This document shows, in pieces, positions 24,627 through 32,529 of a stretch of 64,000 nt of DNA. The DNA lies in the NCBI RefSeq assembly GCF_002705925.1, contig NZ_NKRE01000001.1, forward strand, positions 4,046,783 to 4,110,782. The letters are read 5' to 3'. The stretch's first letter is position 1. Each line of letters starts with the position of its first letter. The notes beneath the pieces are model-generated. The model was not told the origin of the DNA and searched no databases. It saw only the letters and a list, made by a program, of their open reading frames with translations. A program made the position numbers and the translations under genes. This DNA is from Mycobacterium ostraviense (GTDB taxonomy: Bacteria > Actinomycetota > Actinomycetes > Mycobacteriales > Mycobacteriaceae).

Positions 24627-25298
24627 TCAATGCAAAGTCAGCGTCACCGTCTGCCCCAGCACCGCGCCTGCGACCGTATTCGCCAGGCGTGCTGGCAGGA
24701 CGACCAACACCACGCGGTCATCGTGTGACTGAAGCTCCTGTTTGGCCGATACCAGCACGACGACGGCGTCGGTGGCCACCACCTTGCTGACCGACGGAGT
24801 AGCCGCCGGTAAGTCGGTAGCGGGCGCGGCAAGTACGTCCACCACGTCGCCGACCCGGACAAGGTCGATCAGTGCGCTATCGGCCAGATGGAGCGGCACG
24901 ATGCGGGCGCCGGGGCCCGCCGTCGACTCGGCCAGTCGGCTGCCCAGGATCCGCACATCGGTGAGCACCTCGCCGCGTCGCGCCGGGCCAGCCAGCGTCG
25001 AGCCGACGACTGCGCCCAGGTCGGCCTGTGATCCATCGGGAAGCGTTGCCGCCGAACGCGTTTCCAGCCGGATGTCGTCGTAGGTCAGGGAACTGCCCGG
25101 GCGCAGGTCCCGGGCGGCAACCACCACCTGCGAACCGTCGGCCTCGGTATTCGACCGCAGCGCTGCTACGCCGGCCAGCACGACGAGTCCAGCGGCGGCG
25201 ATGCGCCGCGCCAGGATGGTCCGGGTCCAGTCCGGGCGCAGCAGCATCGATAGACGGCTGAACAGGGATGCGTTGAGCGATGGTTCGGCCACCGGCAC
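24627..25298 (-). CDS. SAF-domain membrane-anchored protein (Hsp22.5-like, Rv0990c counterpart)
   Basis: 223 residues from GTG 25298; a second GTG two codons in is possible. A membrane segment (TILARRIAAAGLVVLAGVAAL, ~27-46) is followed by an SAF/CpaB-RcpC-like domain: VVVAARDLRPGSSLTYDDIRLE, GARIVPLHLADSALIDLVRVGDVVDVLA. The remainder is beta-rich and extracytoplasmic. SAF domains in CpaB-type proteins belong to pilus assembly, but no pilus genes are near. Heat-shock linkage is known for Rv0990c, and here the gene follows ruc by about 60 bases, downstream of a CIRCE operator. Role unknown. Confidence 0.78.
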   Translation of the reverse strand: MPVAEPSLNASLFSRLSMLLRPDWTRTILARRIAAAGLVVLAGVAALRSNTEADGSQVVVAARDLRPGSSLTYDDIRLETRSAATLPDGSQADLGAVVGSTLAGPARRGEVLTDVRILGSRLAESTAGPGARIVPLHLADSALIDLVRVGDVVDVLAAPATDLPAATPSVSKVVATDAVVVLVSAKQELQSHDDRVVLVVLPARLANTVAGAVLGQTVTLTLH

Positions 25299-25357
25299 AC
25301 CGTATGCGCGAAGCAGCGCCGGCGATGCCGGTCAGGACGAGACCTGTGGATAACCGG

Positions 25358-25669
25358 TCAGCTCGCGGCGCCGGCGGTAACCGGGGCGGCGGTGCTGGTG
25401 GACTTCTCCGCCGGGCTCGACGACTTGGTCTCGCTCGACGTGGACTCGGTGGATGACGACCCGTTGGTCGAGCTCTTGGACTTCTTGTCGGTCTCGCGGC
25501 TGTCGGTGCGGTAGAAACCGCTGCCCTTGAAGACGACGCCAACCGAGTTGAACAGCTTGCGCAGCCGACCGGAGCACTTCCCGCAGGTGGTCAGCGCATC
25601 GTCGGTGAAGGCTTGCACAACGTCGAAGCGGTCGGCGCACTCGGTGCACGCGTAGCTGTAAGTCGGCAC
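25358..25669 (-). CDS. ruc: Redox-regulated chaperone Ruc (zinc-ribbon FmdB-type N-terminus)
   Basis: 103 residues, MPTYSYACTECADRFDVVQAF. Four Cys in two C-x-x-C pairs (CTEC at 8-11, CGKC near 30) form the FmdB/CxxC-type zinc ribbon. GVVFKGSGFYRTDSRE is the conserved turn. The second half is a Ser/Thr/Lys-rich disordered tail. In M. tuberculosis this protein (Rv0991c) is a chaperone activated by Cys oxidation and zinc release. A CIRCE operator lies about 30 bases upstream of the start, so HrcA/heat control is expected. Confidence 0.92.
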   Translation of the reverse strand: MPTYSYACTECADRFDVVQAFTDDALTTCGKCSGRLRKLFNSVGVVFKGSGFYRTDSRETDKKSKSSTNGSSSTESTSSETKSSSPAEKSTSTAAPVTAGAAS

Positions 25670-25696
25670 AAGAACCTCCGGAAAATTCGGCTTGGG

Positions 25697-25723
25697 CTAG
25701 CACTCTACCTTCTCAAGTGCTAG
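25697..25723 (-). promoter_or_regulatory. CIRCE element (HrcA operator)
   Basis: CTAGCACTC (25697-25705), nine bases, then AAGTGCTAG (25715-25723). The consensus is TTAGCACTC-N9-GAGTGCTAA; the spacing is exact and the arms differ only at the outer base and one inner position. It sits in front of ruc, so it should place ruc and the SAF-domain gene under HrcA heat-shock repression, as reported for Rv0991c. Confidence 0.92.
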
Positions 25724-25738
25724 AACCGCCACGTGACA

Positions 25739-26335
25739 TCAGTCATTCCCATGCGGGAGTGCGATCAATCCGCGTGTGGGTGTGACGACGTGGGTCATTC
25801 GCACGTCATGTGCTTCCTGCGGCAACTCGTCGACCAATTCCTCGTCGCGGACCAGCGCAATCAGCCATGTGTGCGGGTTCCTGCCCGCCAGTGAGCGGTC
25901 GTAGAAGCCACGCCCCTTGCCCAGCCGCACGCCGCGGCGGTCCACGGCCAGCGCCGGCACGATTACCAGGCCGGCCTCGGCCACCGCCGATTCCGGGAGC
26001 CAGGGCTCGGGCGGCTCCAGCAGTCCCCACCGGCCCCGCACCAGCTCGCCGGGGCGGTATTCGCCCCACAACAGCGGCAACGGAACCTCGTCCGCGGCGA
26101 CCCGGGCCACCGGCAACAGCACTCGTCCCGCGCGGCGCCGCAATGCCGTGAGCATGTCCATCGACCCGGGCTCGCCGCCCACCGGCACATAGGCGCAGAC
26201 CGTGGTGTGGCCGGTCACCAACGGCTCCAGGTGCCGGGTGAACAGCCCAGCCTCGGTGGCGCGGACGTCGTCGGCAACCAGGCGACGCGCGGCCAGCACC
26301 CGTCGCCGCAACGCCGCCTTGCCAGCGCTTGTCAC
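25739..26335 (-). CDS. 5-formyltetrahydrofolate cyclo-ligase
   Basis: 198 residues from GTG 26335 (MTSAGKAALRRRVLAARR); GTG 26341 is an alternative. The long upstream frame is antisense to galU and is not coding. Motifs: KAALRRRVLAARR (nucleotide-binding N-terminus), YVPVGGEPGSMDML, and the family signature VIVPALAVDRRGVRLGKGRGFYDR. It converts 5-formyl-THF to 5,10-methenyl-THF with ATP. It is divergent from galU with about 75 bases between starts. Confidence 0.92.
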   Translation of the reverse strand: MTSAGKAALRRRVLAARRLVADDVRATEAGLFTRHLEPLVTGHTTVCAYVPVGGEPGSMDMLTALRRRAGRVLLPVARVAADEVPLPLLWGEYRPGELVRGRWGLLEPPEPWLPESAVAEAGLVIVPALAVDRRGVRLGKGRGFYDRSLAGRNPHTWLIALVRDEELVDELPQEAHDVRMTHVVTPTRGLIALPHGND

Positions 26336-26411
26336 GCCCACAACGATGACAGGCGGGATTTCGCTACTCCGAAGCCACCCGGCAAATCCGGTGAGAGTTA
26401 TCGTGTGAACG

Positions 26412-27320
26412 ATGTCATCCGATGTTCCGGTCCCTTTCACGGCGATCGTCCCCGCAGCCGGCCTGGGTACGCGGTTTCTGCCCGCGACTAAGACGGTGCC
26501 CAAGGAGCTGCTGCCGGTGGTCGACACGCCCGGAATCGAGCTGGTGGCCGCCGAGGCGGCTGCCGCCGGTGCCGAGCGCCTGGTGATCGTCACCTCCGAG
26601 GGCAAGGACGGGGTGGTCGCCCATTTCGTCGAGGACCTGGTGCTCGAGGGCACGCTCGAGGCCCGCGGCAAGACGGCCATGCTGGCCAAGGTGCGCCGCG
26701 CTCCGGAGCTGATCAAGGTGGAGTCCGTGGTGCAGTCGGAGCCGCTGGGACTCGGACATGCCATCGGCTGCGTAGAGCCCGCGCTGGCTGCTGACGAGGA
26801 CGCCGTCGCGGTGCTGCTGCCCGATGACCTGGTGCTGCCGACCGGGGTGCTGAAGACCATGTCGAAGGTACGGGCCCGGCTGGGCGGCACGGTGTTGTGC
26901 GCCATCGAGGTGACACCCGAGGAGATCAGCGCCTACGGGGTCTTCGACGTCGAACCGGCCCCGGATGCCGAGATGGCCGACGTGCTGAGGGTCAAGGGGA
27001 TGGTCGAAAAGCCCAAGACGCAGGACGCCCCCTCGATGTACGCGGCAGCCGGTCGCTATGTGCTCGACCGGGCGATCTTTGATGCGTTGCGCCGCATCGA
27101 CCGGGGAGCGGGCGGGGAAGTTCAGCTCACCGACGCCATTGCGCTGCTGATTGCCGAGGGCCATCCGGTGCACGTGGTCGTGCACCGGGGATCCCGACAC
27201 GACTTGGGAAATCCCGGCGGCTACCTCAAGGCTGCGGTTGACTTTGCATTGGATCGTGACGATTACGGCCCGGAGTTGCGGCGATGGTTGGTGGCGCGAT
27301 TGGGTCTGACCGAGCAGTAG
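26412..27320 (+). CDS. galU: UTP-glucose-1-phosphate uridylyltransferase
   Basis: 302 residues. The nucleotide-binding loop is VPAAGLGTRFLPATKTVPKELLPVVD (residues ~13-38). LLPDDLVLP, GMVEKPK and GGEVQLTDAI are the other family motifs, with the sugar-phosphate site between. It makes UDP-glucose, the precursor for many glycans, including potentially the polysaccharide encoded downstream in this window. It opens the galU-moeA1-rimJ-glpR set conserved across actinobacteria. Confidence 0.97.
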   Translation: MSSDVPVPFTAIVPAAGLGTRFLPATKTVPKELLPVVDTPGIELVAAEAAAAGAERLVIVTSEGKDGVVAHFVEDLVLEGTLEARGKTAMLAKVRRAPELIKVESVVQSEPLGLGHAIGCVEPALAADEDAVAVLLPDDLVLPTGVLKTMSKVRARLGGTVLCAIEVTPEEISAYGVFDVEPAPDAEMADVLRVKGMVEKPKTQDAPSMYAAAGRYVLDRAIFDALRRIDRGAGGEVQLTDAIALLIAEGHPVHVVVHRGSRHDLGNPGGYLKAAVDFALDRDDYGPELRRWLVARLGLTEQ

Positions 27321-27405
27321 CCGGGCGGAGCGGGGCGACCCGCCCTCGGGGCGAGCCGGGTGATCGGGCCCAGCTCGCCCACCTGGCTCGACGGAAAGGC
27401 GCGCT

Positions 27406-28695
27406 GTGCGTTCTGTGGAGGAACAGCAGGCCCGGATATCGGCCGCCGCGGTAGCCCCGAGGCCGATCCGGGTTGCCATTGCCGAGGCGCAGGGTCTGAT
27501 GTGCGCCGAAGAAGTGGTGACCGAGCGCCCGCTGCCCGGTTTCGACCAGGCCGCGATCGACGGCTACGCGGTGCGCAGCGTCGACGTGATGGGTGTCGGC
27601 CAAAACCTCGGGGCCGCGGGTACCGAGCTGTTCGCCGACGACGCCGTTCTTGACGATCGCGACGTGCTGACCCTGCCGGTGATGGGCACCATCGAAGCGG
27701 GTGCGCGCACCCCGACGAGGCTGCAGCCGCGCCAGGCGGCACGGGTACAGACCGGGGCTCCGCTGCCCACCTTGGCCGACACCGTGCTGCCGTTGCGGTG
27801 GACCGACGGTGGGATGTCGCGGGTGCGGGTGCTGCGCGGCGCGCCGTCGGGCGCCTATGTGCGCCATGCCGGTGACGATGTGCAGCCCGGTGACGTCGCG
27901 GTGCGGGCCGGCACCATCATCGGCCCGGCGCAGGTCGGGCTGCTGGCCGCGGTCGGCCGGGAACGGGTGCTGGTGCACCCGCGTCCGCGGCTGTCGGTCA
28001 TGGCCGTCGGTGGCGAGCTGGTCGACATCTGTCGGACCCCGGGCAACGGGCAGGTGTACGACGTCAACTCCTATGCCCTGGCCGCCGCCGGCCGGGATGC
28101 CGGGGCCGAGGTGAACCGGGTCGGCATCGTCAGCAACAACCCCAAGGAACTCGGCGAGATCGTGGAGGGTCAGCTCAACCGCGCGGAGCTGGTGGTGATC
28201 GCCGGCGGGGTCGGCGGCGCGGCCGCCGAAGCGGTGCGCTCGGTGCTGTCCGAACTCGGCGAGATGGAAGTCGTCCGGGTCGCGATGCATCCCGGATCTG
28301 TCCAGGGGTTCGGGCAGCTGGGGCGGGATCGGGTTCCGACGTTTCTGCTGCCGGCCAATCCGGTCAGCGCGCTGGTGGTTTTCGAGGTGATGGTCCGGCC
28401 GCTGATCCGGCTGTCGCTGGGCAAGCGACAGCCGATGCGCCGGATCGTGCAGGCCCGCACCTTGTCGCCGATCACCTCGGTGGCCGGGCGCAAGGGTTAC
28501 CTGCGCGGTCAGCTGATGCGCGATCAGGACAGTGGCGAGTACCTGGTGCAGGCGCTGGGCGGGGCCGCGGGCGGATCGTCGCACCTGCTGGCCACCTTGG
28601 CCGAGGCCAACTGCCTGGTTGTGGTTCCCACCGGAGCAGAGCAGATTCGCACCGGCGAGATCGTCGACGTCGCCTTCCTGGCTCAGCACGGCTAG
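27406..28695 (+). CDS. moeA1: MoeA/gephyrin-like protein (MoeA1, Glp)
   Basis: 429 residues from a GTG with GGAAAGG upstream. MoeA domain order: PLPGFDQAAIDGYAVRS, HAGDDVQPGDVAVRAG, then the MoCF part with VAIAGG-like VVIAGGVGGAAAEAV, MHPGSVQGFGQLG and the C-terminal beta barrel. The usual MoCF GGTS/GGVS motif is replaced by GGVGG, a change expected to impair molybdotransferase chemistry. In Corynebacterium the gene at this locus (glp) has become a cell-division protein that binds FtsZ and the membrane receptor GlpR. That role fits here, since a glpR-like gene lies two genes downstream. Confidence 0.9.
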   Translation: MRSVEEQQARISAAAVAPRPIRVAIAEAQGLMCAEEVVTERPLPGFDQAAIDGYAVRSVDVMGVGQNLGAAGTELFADDAVLDDRDVLTLPVMGTIEAGARTPTRLQPRQAARVQTGAPLPTLADTVLPLRWTDGGMSRVRVLRGAPSGAYVRHAGDDVQPGDVAVRAGTIIGPAQVGLLAAVGRERVLVHPRPRLSVMAVGGELVDICRTPGNGQVYDVNSYALAAAGRDAGAEVNRVGIVSNNPKELGEIVEGQLNRAELVVIAGGVGGAAAEAVRSVLSELGEMEVVRVAMHPGSVQGFGQLGRDRVPTFLLPANPVSALVVFEVMVRPLIRLSLGKRQPMRRIVQARTLSPITSVAGRKGYLRGQLMRDQDSGEYLVQALGGAAGGSSHLLATLAEANCLVVVPTGAEQIRTGEIVDVAFLAQHG

Positions 28696-28716
28696 GCGCA
28701 ACCGCGGCACCTTCTT

Positions 28717-29370
28717 GTGAACCTGTTGCGCTCGAGTTACCGGCATCCCGGGTGGCCGATGAACGTCGGGCCGCTGCGGGTCCGGGCGGGAGTGATCCGG
28801 TTGCGACCGGTCCGGATGCGCGACGGTGCGCAGTGGAGCCGGATCCGGATGGCCGATCGTGCCCACCTGGAGCCCTGGGAGCCCAGCGCGGAAGGTGACT
28901 GGACGATCCGGCATTCGGTCGCCGCGTGGCCGGCAGTGTGTTCGGGTCTGCGTTCGGAGGCCCGCAAGGGCCGCATGCTGCCCTACGTCATCGAGCTCGA
29001 CGGGAAGTTCTGCGGTCAATTGACCATTGGCAACGTCACTCACGGAGCGCTGCGATCGGCCTGGATCGGCTACTGGGTACCGAGCACGCATACCGGTGGC
29101 GGCGTGGCCACCGGAGCCTTGGCGCTGGGCCTCGACCACTGCTTCGGCCGGGTGGGACTGCATCGGGTGGAGGCCACCGTGCGTCCGGAGAATGCCGCCA
29201 GCCGTGCCGTTTTGGCAAAAGTCGGTTTTCGGGAGGAGGGGCTGCTGCGCCGCTACCTCCAGGTCGACTCGGCGTGGCGCGACCACCTGCTGGTGGCGAT
29301 CACCATCGAAGAGGTCGACGGGTCGGTGGTGTCGAGGCTGATCCGCGCCGGCCTGGCGAGCTTGCCCTGA
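28717..29370 (+). CDS. rimJ: GNAT N-acetyltransferase, RimJ-like
   Basis: 217 residues from a GTG 21 bases after moeA1. The GNAT fold shows LRPVRMRDGAQWSRIRM (beta1-alpha1), ELDGKFCGQLTIGNV, the acetyl-CoA loop region IGYWVPSTHTGGGVATGAL and the C-terminal EATVRPENAASRAVLAKVGFREEGLLRRYLQVDSAWRDHLLVAI. The last segment is typical of RimJ/RimL enzymes that acetylate protein N-termini. A shorter start at MNVGPLRVRAG is possible. Its target is unknown. Confidence 0.9.
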   Translation: MNLLRSSYRHPGWPMNVGPLRVRAGVIRLRPVRMRDGAQWSRIRMADRAHLEPWEPSAEGDWTIRHSVAAWPAVCSGLRSEARKGRMLPYVIELDGKFCGQLTIGNVTHGALRSAWIGYWVPSTHTGGGVATGALALGLDHCFGRVGLHRVEATVRPENAASRAVLAKVGFREEGLLRRYLQVDSAWRDHLLVAITIEEVDGSVVSRLIRAGLASLP

Positions 29371-29469
29371 CCGGGAGCCGCGGGGTGCGGTTCAGCAAGA
29401 CCCGGGGCGGCCGCCGTTGATCGGGAAAATTGTGGCTGACGCGACACGTGTGACTTGTGGTGCTTGTGA

Positions 29470-29498
29470 GAGGCAAATTACAGGTGTGTAATTGCCTC
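29470..29498. promoter_or_regulatory. Stem-loop upstream of glpR
   Basis: GAGGCAAATTAC (29470-29481) faces GTAATTGCCTC (29488-29498) around the six-base loop AGGTGT. The arms match except for one extra A on the left. It lies 74 bases before the glpR-like ATG, in the only large gap of the galU-glpR set. It is AT-richer than its surroundings. It may be an operator or a 5'-UTR structure; I cannot assign a regulator. Confidence 0.5.
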
Positions 29499-29571
29499 AG
29501 GGCGCATGACCCGGCCGTGTTGGCCAACGATGGGGCCGCGCGGGGATCGGAACCGAAGAGAGCAGGTCACC

Positions 29572-30717
29572 ATGCCAAGCATCCCGCAGTCGCTCTTGTG
29601 GATATCGCTCGTGGTGCTCTGGCTGTTCGTGCTGGTACCCATGCTCGTCAGCAAACGCGACGCGGTGCGGCGCACCAGCGACGTCGCCTTGGCGACCCGG
29701 GTGCTCAACGGCGGTGCCAGTGCGCGGCTGCTCAAGCGCACGGGTCCCGCCGCCGGTCATCGCAGCGATCCCCACTGGAAGCCCGAGGAAGACTGGGGCA
29801 CCGAGCCCGTCGGCCAGGCCGAAGACGACGTCGATCAGGACACCGCTCCGGTCCATGACGTGGCGAAGGAGACCGAAGTTGCCGACGACGCCAGCGGCCC
29901 GGGGGCGGTCGTCATGAAGGTCGGCGCCGCTCGCGCGGCTCGCGAAACCGAGGTCGACAGTCCGGACTACCTGGACGTCGAGGTGGTGGAGGAGAACGCG
30001 GGAGCGCTTCCGGTCGGCGCCAGCGCCCGAATGGCCGAGCCCACGGCGCTGGCAGTCGATGGCGGATCCGCTGCGGACGAACCCGCCGGTGCGGACGACG
30101 CCGCTGACGAGTCCGAGCTCGACACCGCGGAACTGTTCGCAGTGCGGGCCGACGACCGGGAGCGTGCCGCCCGTGCTGATGACGAATACGAATACGTCGA
30201 GGACTCGTCCGGTTTGGAACCGGCGGAGGATCCCCAGGACGACCATGACGCGCCGGCCAGTTTCACCCCGGGTGCCTCACGGCGGCGCCGGTTCGACACC
30301 AAGACCGCCGCCGCGGTGAGCGCGCGCAAGTACGTGTTCCGCAAGCGCATGCTGATGACGATGGCGTTGGTCCTGGTGGGCTCGGCGGTTGCGGCCTTCG
30401 AGGTGACGCCGTTGGCATGGTGGTTGTGCGGTACCGCCACCGCGGTCACGGTCCTGTACCTGGCCTATTTGCGCCGGCAGACCCGGATCGAGGAGAAGGT
30501 CCGTCGTCGCCGGATGCATCGGATGGCGCGGGCACGGGTTGGCGTGGAGAACACCCATGACCGCGACTACGACGTGGTGCCGTCCCGGCTGCGGCGTCCC
30601 GGCGCGGTGGTGCTGGAAATCGACGACGAGGACCCGATCTTCGAGCACCTGGATGGCGCGGTCCCGATGCGACACTACGGGTGGTCGCGCGATCTACCGC
30701 GCGCCGTCGGGCAGTAG
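29572..30717 (+). CDS. GlpR/SepX-like division membrane protein (Rv0996 counterpart)
   Basis: 381 residues from MPSIPQSLLWISLVVLWLFVLVPML; AGCAGGT precedes the ATG. The N-terminal membrane anchor (residues 8-25) is followed by VSKRDAVRRTSDVALATRVL, a long acidic disordered region (~50-255), then two membrane segments (~258-300, MLMTMALVLVGSAVAAF and WWLCGTATAVTVLYLAYL) and a basic RRQTRIEEKVRRRR stretch. The synteny galU-moeA-rimJ-this gene matches the locus of SepX (Streptomyces) and GlpR (Corynebacterium), membrane proteins that work with Glp at the septum. The assignment is by synteny and architecture. Confidence 0.75.
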   Translation: MPSIPQSLLWISLVVLWLFVLVPMLVSKRDAVRRTSDVALATRVLNGGASARLLKRTGPAAGHRSDPHWKPEEDWGTEPVGQAEDDVDQDTAPVHDVAKETEVADDASGPGAVVMKVGAARAARETEVDSPDYLDVEVVEENAGALPVGASARMAEPTALAVDGGSAADEPAGADDAADESELDTAELFAVRADDRERAARADDEYEYVEDSSGLEPAEDPQDDHDAPASFTPGASRRRRFDTKTAAAVSARKYVFRKRMLMTMALVLVGSAVAAFEVTPLAWWLCGTATAVTVLYLAYLRRQTRIEEKVRRRRMHRMARARVGVENTHDRDYDVVPSRLRRPGAVVLEIDDEDPIFEHLDGAVPMRHYGWSRDLPRAVGQ

Positions 30718-30768
30718 CCCCGGCAGTTCGGTCATCGGCTGCCGCGGCTGGTAGCCTGCTAGCGATCA

Positions 30769-30844
30769 GGGGCTATGGCGCAGTTGGTAGCGCGACTCGT
30801 TCGCATCGAGTAGGTCAGGGGTTCGAATCCCCTTAGCTCCACCA
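30769..30844 (+). tRNA. tRNA-Ala (CGC anticodon)
   Basis: A full cloverleaf can be drawn. The acceptor arms are GGGGCTA and TAGCTCC, the D loop is GCGCAGTTGGTAGCGC, and the anticodon arm is ACTCG-TTCGCAT-CGAGT with anticodon CGC. The T arm is AGGGG-TTCGAAT-CCCCT, and ACCA is encoded at the 3' end. It reads GCG (Ala). A decayed integrase follows within about 45 bases, so the 3' end of this gene probably served as a phage or island attachment site. Confidence 0.95.
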
Positions 30845-30887
30845 AGAAACACTATCTGACCTGCATGTATAGTAGGCATCCTGAAAC

Positions 30888-31833
30888 ATGCCAAGTGATC
30901 TGCCAAGCAAAGACAGCAGATGGGCGTCCATCCGGCGGCGCCAACGGCGCAATGGCACCACTGCCCACTGTGTGCTGTTCTGGGTCGACGGCCGGCATCG
31001 ACCACCACCCCCGCGGGTCCATGACCGTCGCGCAGTGGGTGCGCCACCACATCGACCACCTCACCGGCGTCGAGCAGTACACCCTGGACGTCTATGAGCG
31101 ATACCTGGCCAACGACATCGCGCCCTTCCTCGGCGATATTCCCCTGAAGTCATTGACCGCCGCCGACATCGCCCGTTGGGTCAAACCCATGGAGTCCACG
31201 CCCAGCGCGAAAACCAAACGGCTGCCCGCGCCTAAGACCATCCGCGACGGCGATGACATGCGCATGCTGTCACGTGACGAATTCGACCGGTTACTGGCCC
31301 CGGCCACCGCCGAACCGTGGCGTCCGCTGCTGCATTTCCTGGTGGCCTCCGGCTGCCGCTGGGGGGAGGCCACCGCCCTCAACCCGCCGATGTCGACCGC
31401 GACGCCGGCACCGTGAAAATCCGGCGCGCCTGGAAGTACAGCAGCAAGGGCTACCACATCGGGCCGCCCAAGACCAAGCGGTCGCGGCGCCACCATCAAC
31501 CTGCCCGCCGACATCCTGGAACAACTCGACTACACCGGCGAGTGGCTGTTCACCAACCGGACCGGACGCCCGGTCCGGTATCACTCGTTCCGGCCGAACG
31601 TGTGGGACAAGGCCGTGGCCAAGGCGAAGCTCGACCCGGCTCCCACTCCTCACGATCTGCGGCATACCTGCGCCTCGTGGCTGCTGGCGGCCGGGGTGCC
31701 GATCCTCACTGTGTCACGTCAGCTTGGGCATGAGTTGGTGAAGATGACCGGCGATATCTACGGTGATGTCGACCGCGCCAGCCACGCCGCGGCCGCCGAG
31801 GTTATGGGGCGGCTTCTTAGTGGTGGAACATAG
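30888..31833 (+). pseudogene. Decayed tyrosine-recombinase integrase
   Basis: Pieces of one integrase lie in shifting frames. An arm-binding-type N-terminus (RWASIRRRQRRNGTTAH) begins near 30920 in one frame. A core-binding part (MTVAQWVRHHIDHLTGVEQYT) runs from 31021 in a second frame. The catalytic Arg lies in ASGCRWGEATAL near 31350. VKIRRAWKYSSKGYHIGPPKTK is back in the first frame, and the second frame resumes at about 31490 through HDLRHTCASWLL (H-x-x-R), QLGHE and the Tyr in MTGDIYGDV. At least two frameshifts and two internal deletions are needed. It is inactive, next to tRNA-Ala. Confidence 0.88.
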
Positions 31834-32254
31834 TGACCTGAGTGCCCGACTCGGCGGTTTGATGATCGGAGACCAGTTGGTGCACTCGTTGATGCGAGAC
31901 GCCGAGCGCGGCACCGATGTCACGCACAGTTAGGCCCGTGTTCTTGAGTTCAAGGGCCGCGCGGCGGTATTCCTGGGCGGCGGCGGCCTGTGCGTCCGCT
32001 GCTTCTTTTCGTAGTTTGGCCGCCAGGTCCAGGTGATAGCGAACAGAGTCGGGCAGCTCGACCTTGACCTCCACGTCAAAGGAATCTGCCGGGATGTCGA
32101 GATAGGTGGCGATCAGATCATGCGCCCATGGTTCGACGTCGCTCAGCGTGCGGGCTTGGGTGGGCAACCCTTCGTCTGGGTAGGCGCCTAGTCCAAGTAC
32201 GCGCACAAGCCAGTATTTTTCGCCGCGGCTGGCAATTGCGGTGTAGGTGGTCAT
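31817..32254 (-). CDS. hicB: HicB-like antitoxin with C-terminal helix-turn-helix
   Basis: 145 residues from MTTYTAIASRGEKYWLVRVLGLG, a HicB-type partial RNase H fold (residues 1-70, ending VEVKVELPD). An Ala-rich helix (DLAAKLRKEAADAQAAAAQEY) and a C-terminal helix-turn-helix GLTVRDIGAALGVSHQRVHQLV follow. Its ATG overlaps the hicA stop by four bases. It should bind and neutralise HicA and repress the operon through the palindrome upstream of hicA. The 3' end overlaps the integrase remnant by 17 bases in the opposite direction. Confidence 0.82.
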   Translation of the reverse strand: MTTYTAIASRGEKYWLVRVLGLGAYPDEGLPTQARTLSDVEPWAHDLIATYLDIPADSFDVEVKVELPDSVRYHLDLAAKLRKEAADAQAAAAQEYRRAALELKNTGLTVRDIGAALGVSHQRVHQLVSDHQTAESGTQVTMFHH

Positions 32255-32466
32255 CGCCACCACCCCCTTCCGAGTTTGCCCTGACATTGCTTGTAGACCA
32301 TCTCGGCGTAGCCGGGGTCCAGATTGCGGTGGCGCTCTATGGGGATCATGGTGCCGTCCAGGTCGTAGATGTCATGGTTGCCGCCGTGGCGATTGAAGGT
32401 GAAGGTGATGCCGTTGTTCTTGGCGGCGTCTTCGATTTTCTTGATGACCTCTGTCCGCTTCGGCAC
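32251..32466 (-). CDS. hicA: HicA-like mRNA interferase toxin
   Basis: 71 residues. Double-stranded-RNA-binding-like fold of HicA: MPKRTEVIKKIEDAAKNNG, then the catalytic His in RHGGNHDIYDLDG near residue 30 and the IPIERHRNLDPGYAEMVYKQC ending. HicA cleaves mRNA and stops growth when not bound by HicB. Toxin-before-antitoxin order is the norm for hicAB. The pair lies in the tRNA-Ala island and looks intact, unlike the integrase beside it. Confidence 0.82.
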   Translation of the reverse strand: MPKRTEVIKKIEDAAKNNGITFTFNRHGGNHDIYDLDGTMIPIERHRNLDPGYAEMVYKQCQGKLGRGWWR

Positions 32467-32473
32467 ACCATTA

Positions 32474-32491
32474 GTCTAGTCTAAACTAGAC
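32474..32491. promoter_or_regulatory. Palindromic operator candidate of hicAB
   Basis: GTCTAGT (32474-32480) and ACTAGAC (32485-32491) are perfect 7-bp inverted arms with a 4-base spacer. They start eight bases upstream of the hicA start codon. The DNA around it is AT-rich. This is the expected place for HicB autorepression. Confidence 0.75.
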
Positions 32492-32529
32492 ATTTATGGC
32501 AAGTGCGAGGTAGACAAATGGCCGTGTGA

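Noticed and set aside
27226..29286. 686-codon minus-strand frame opposite moeA1 and rimJ
   Set aside because: Antisense shadow spanning two real genes; Arg/His/Pro/Gln-rich product.
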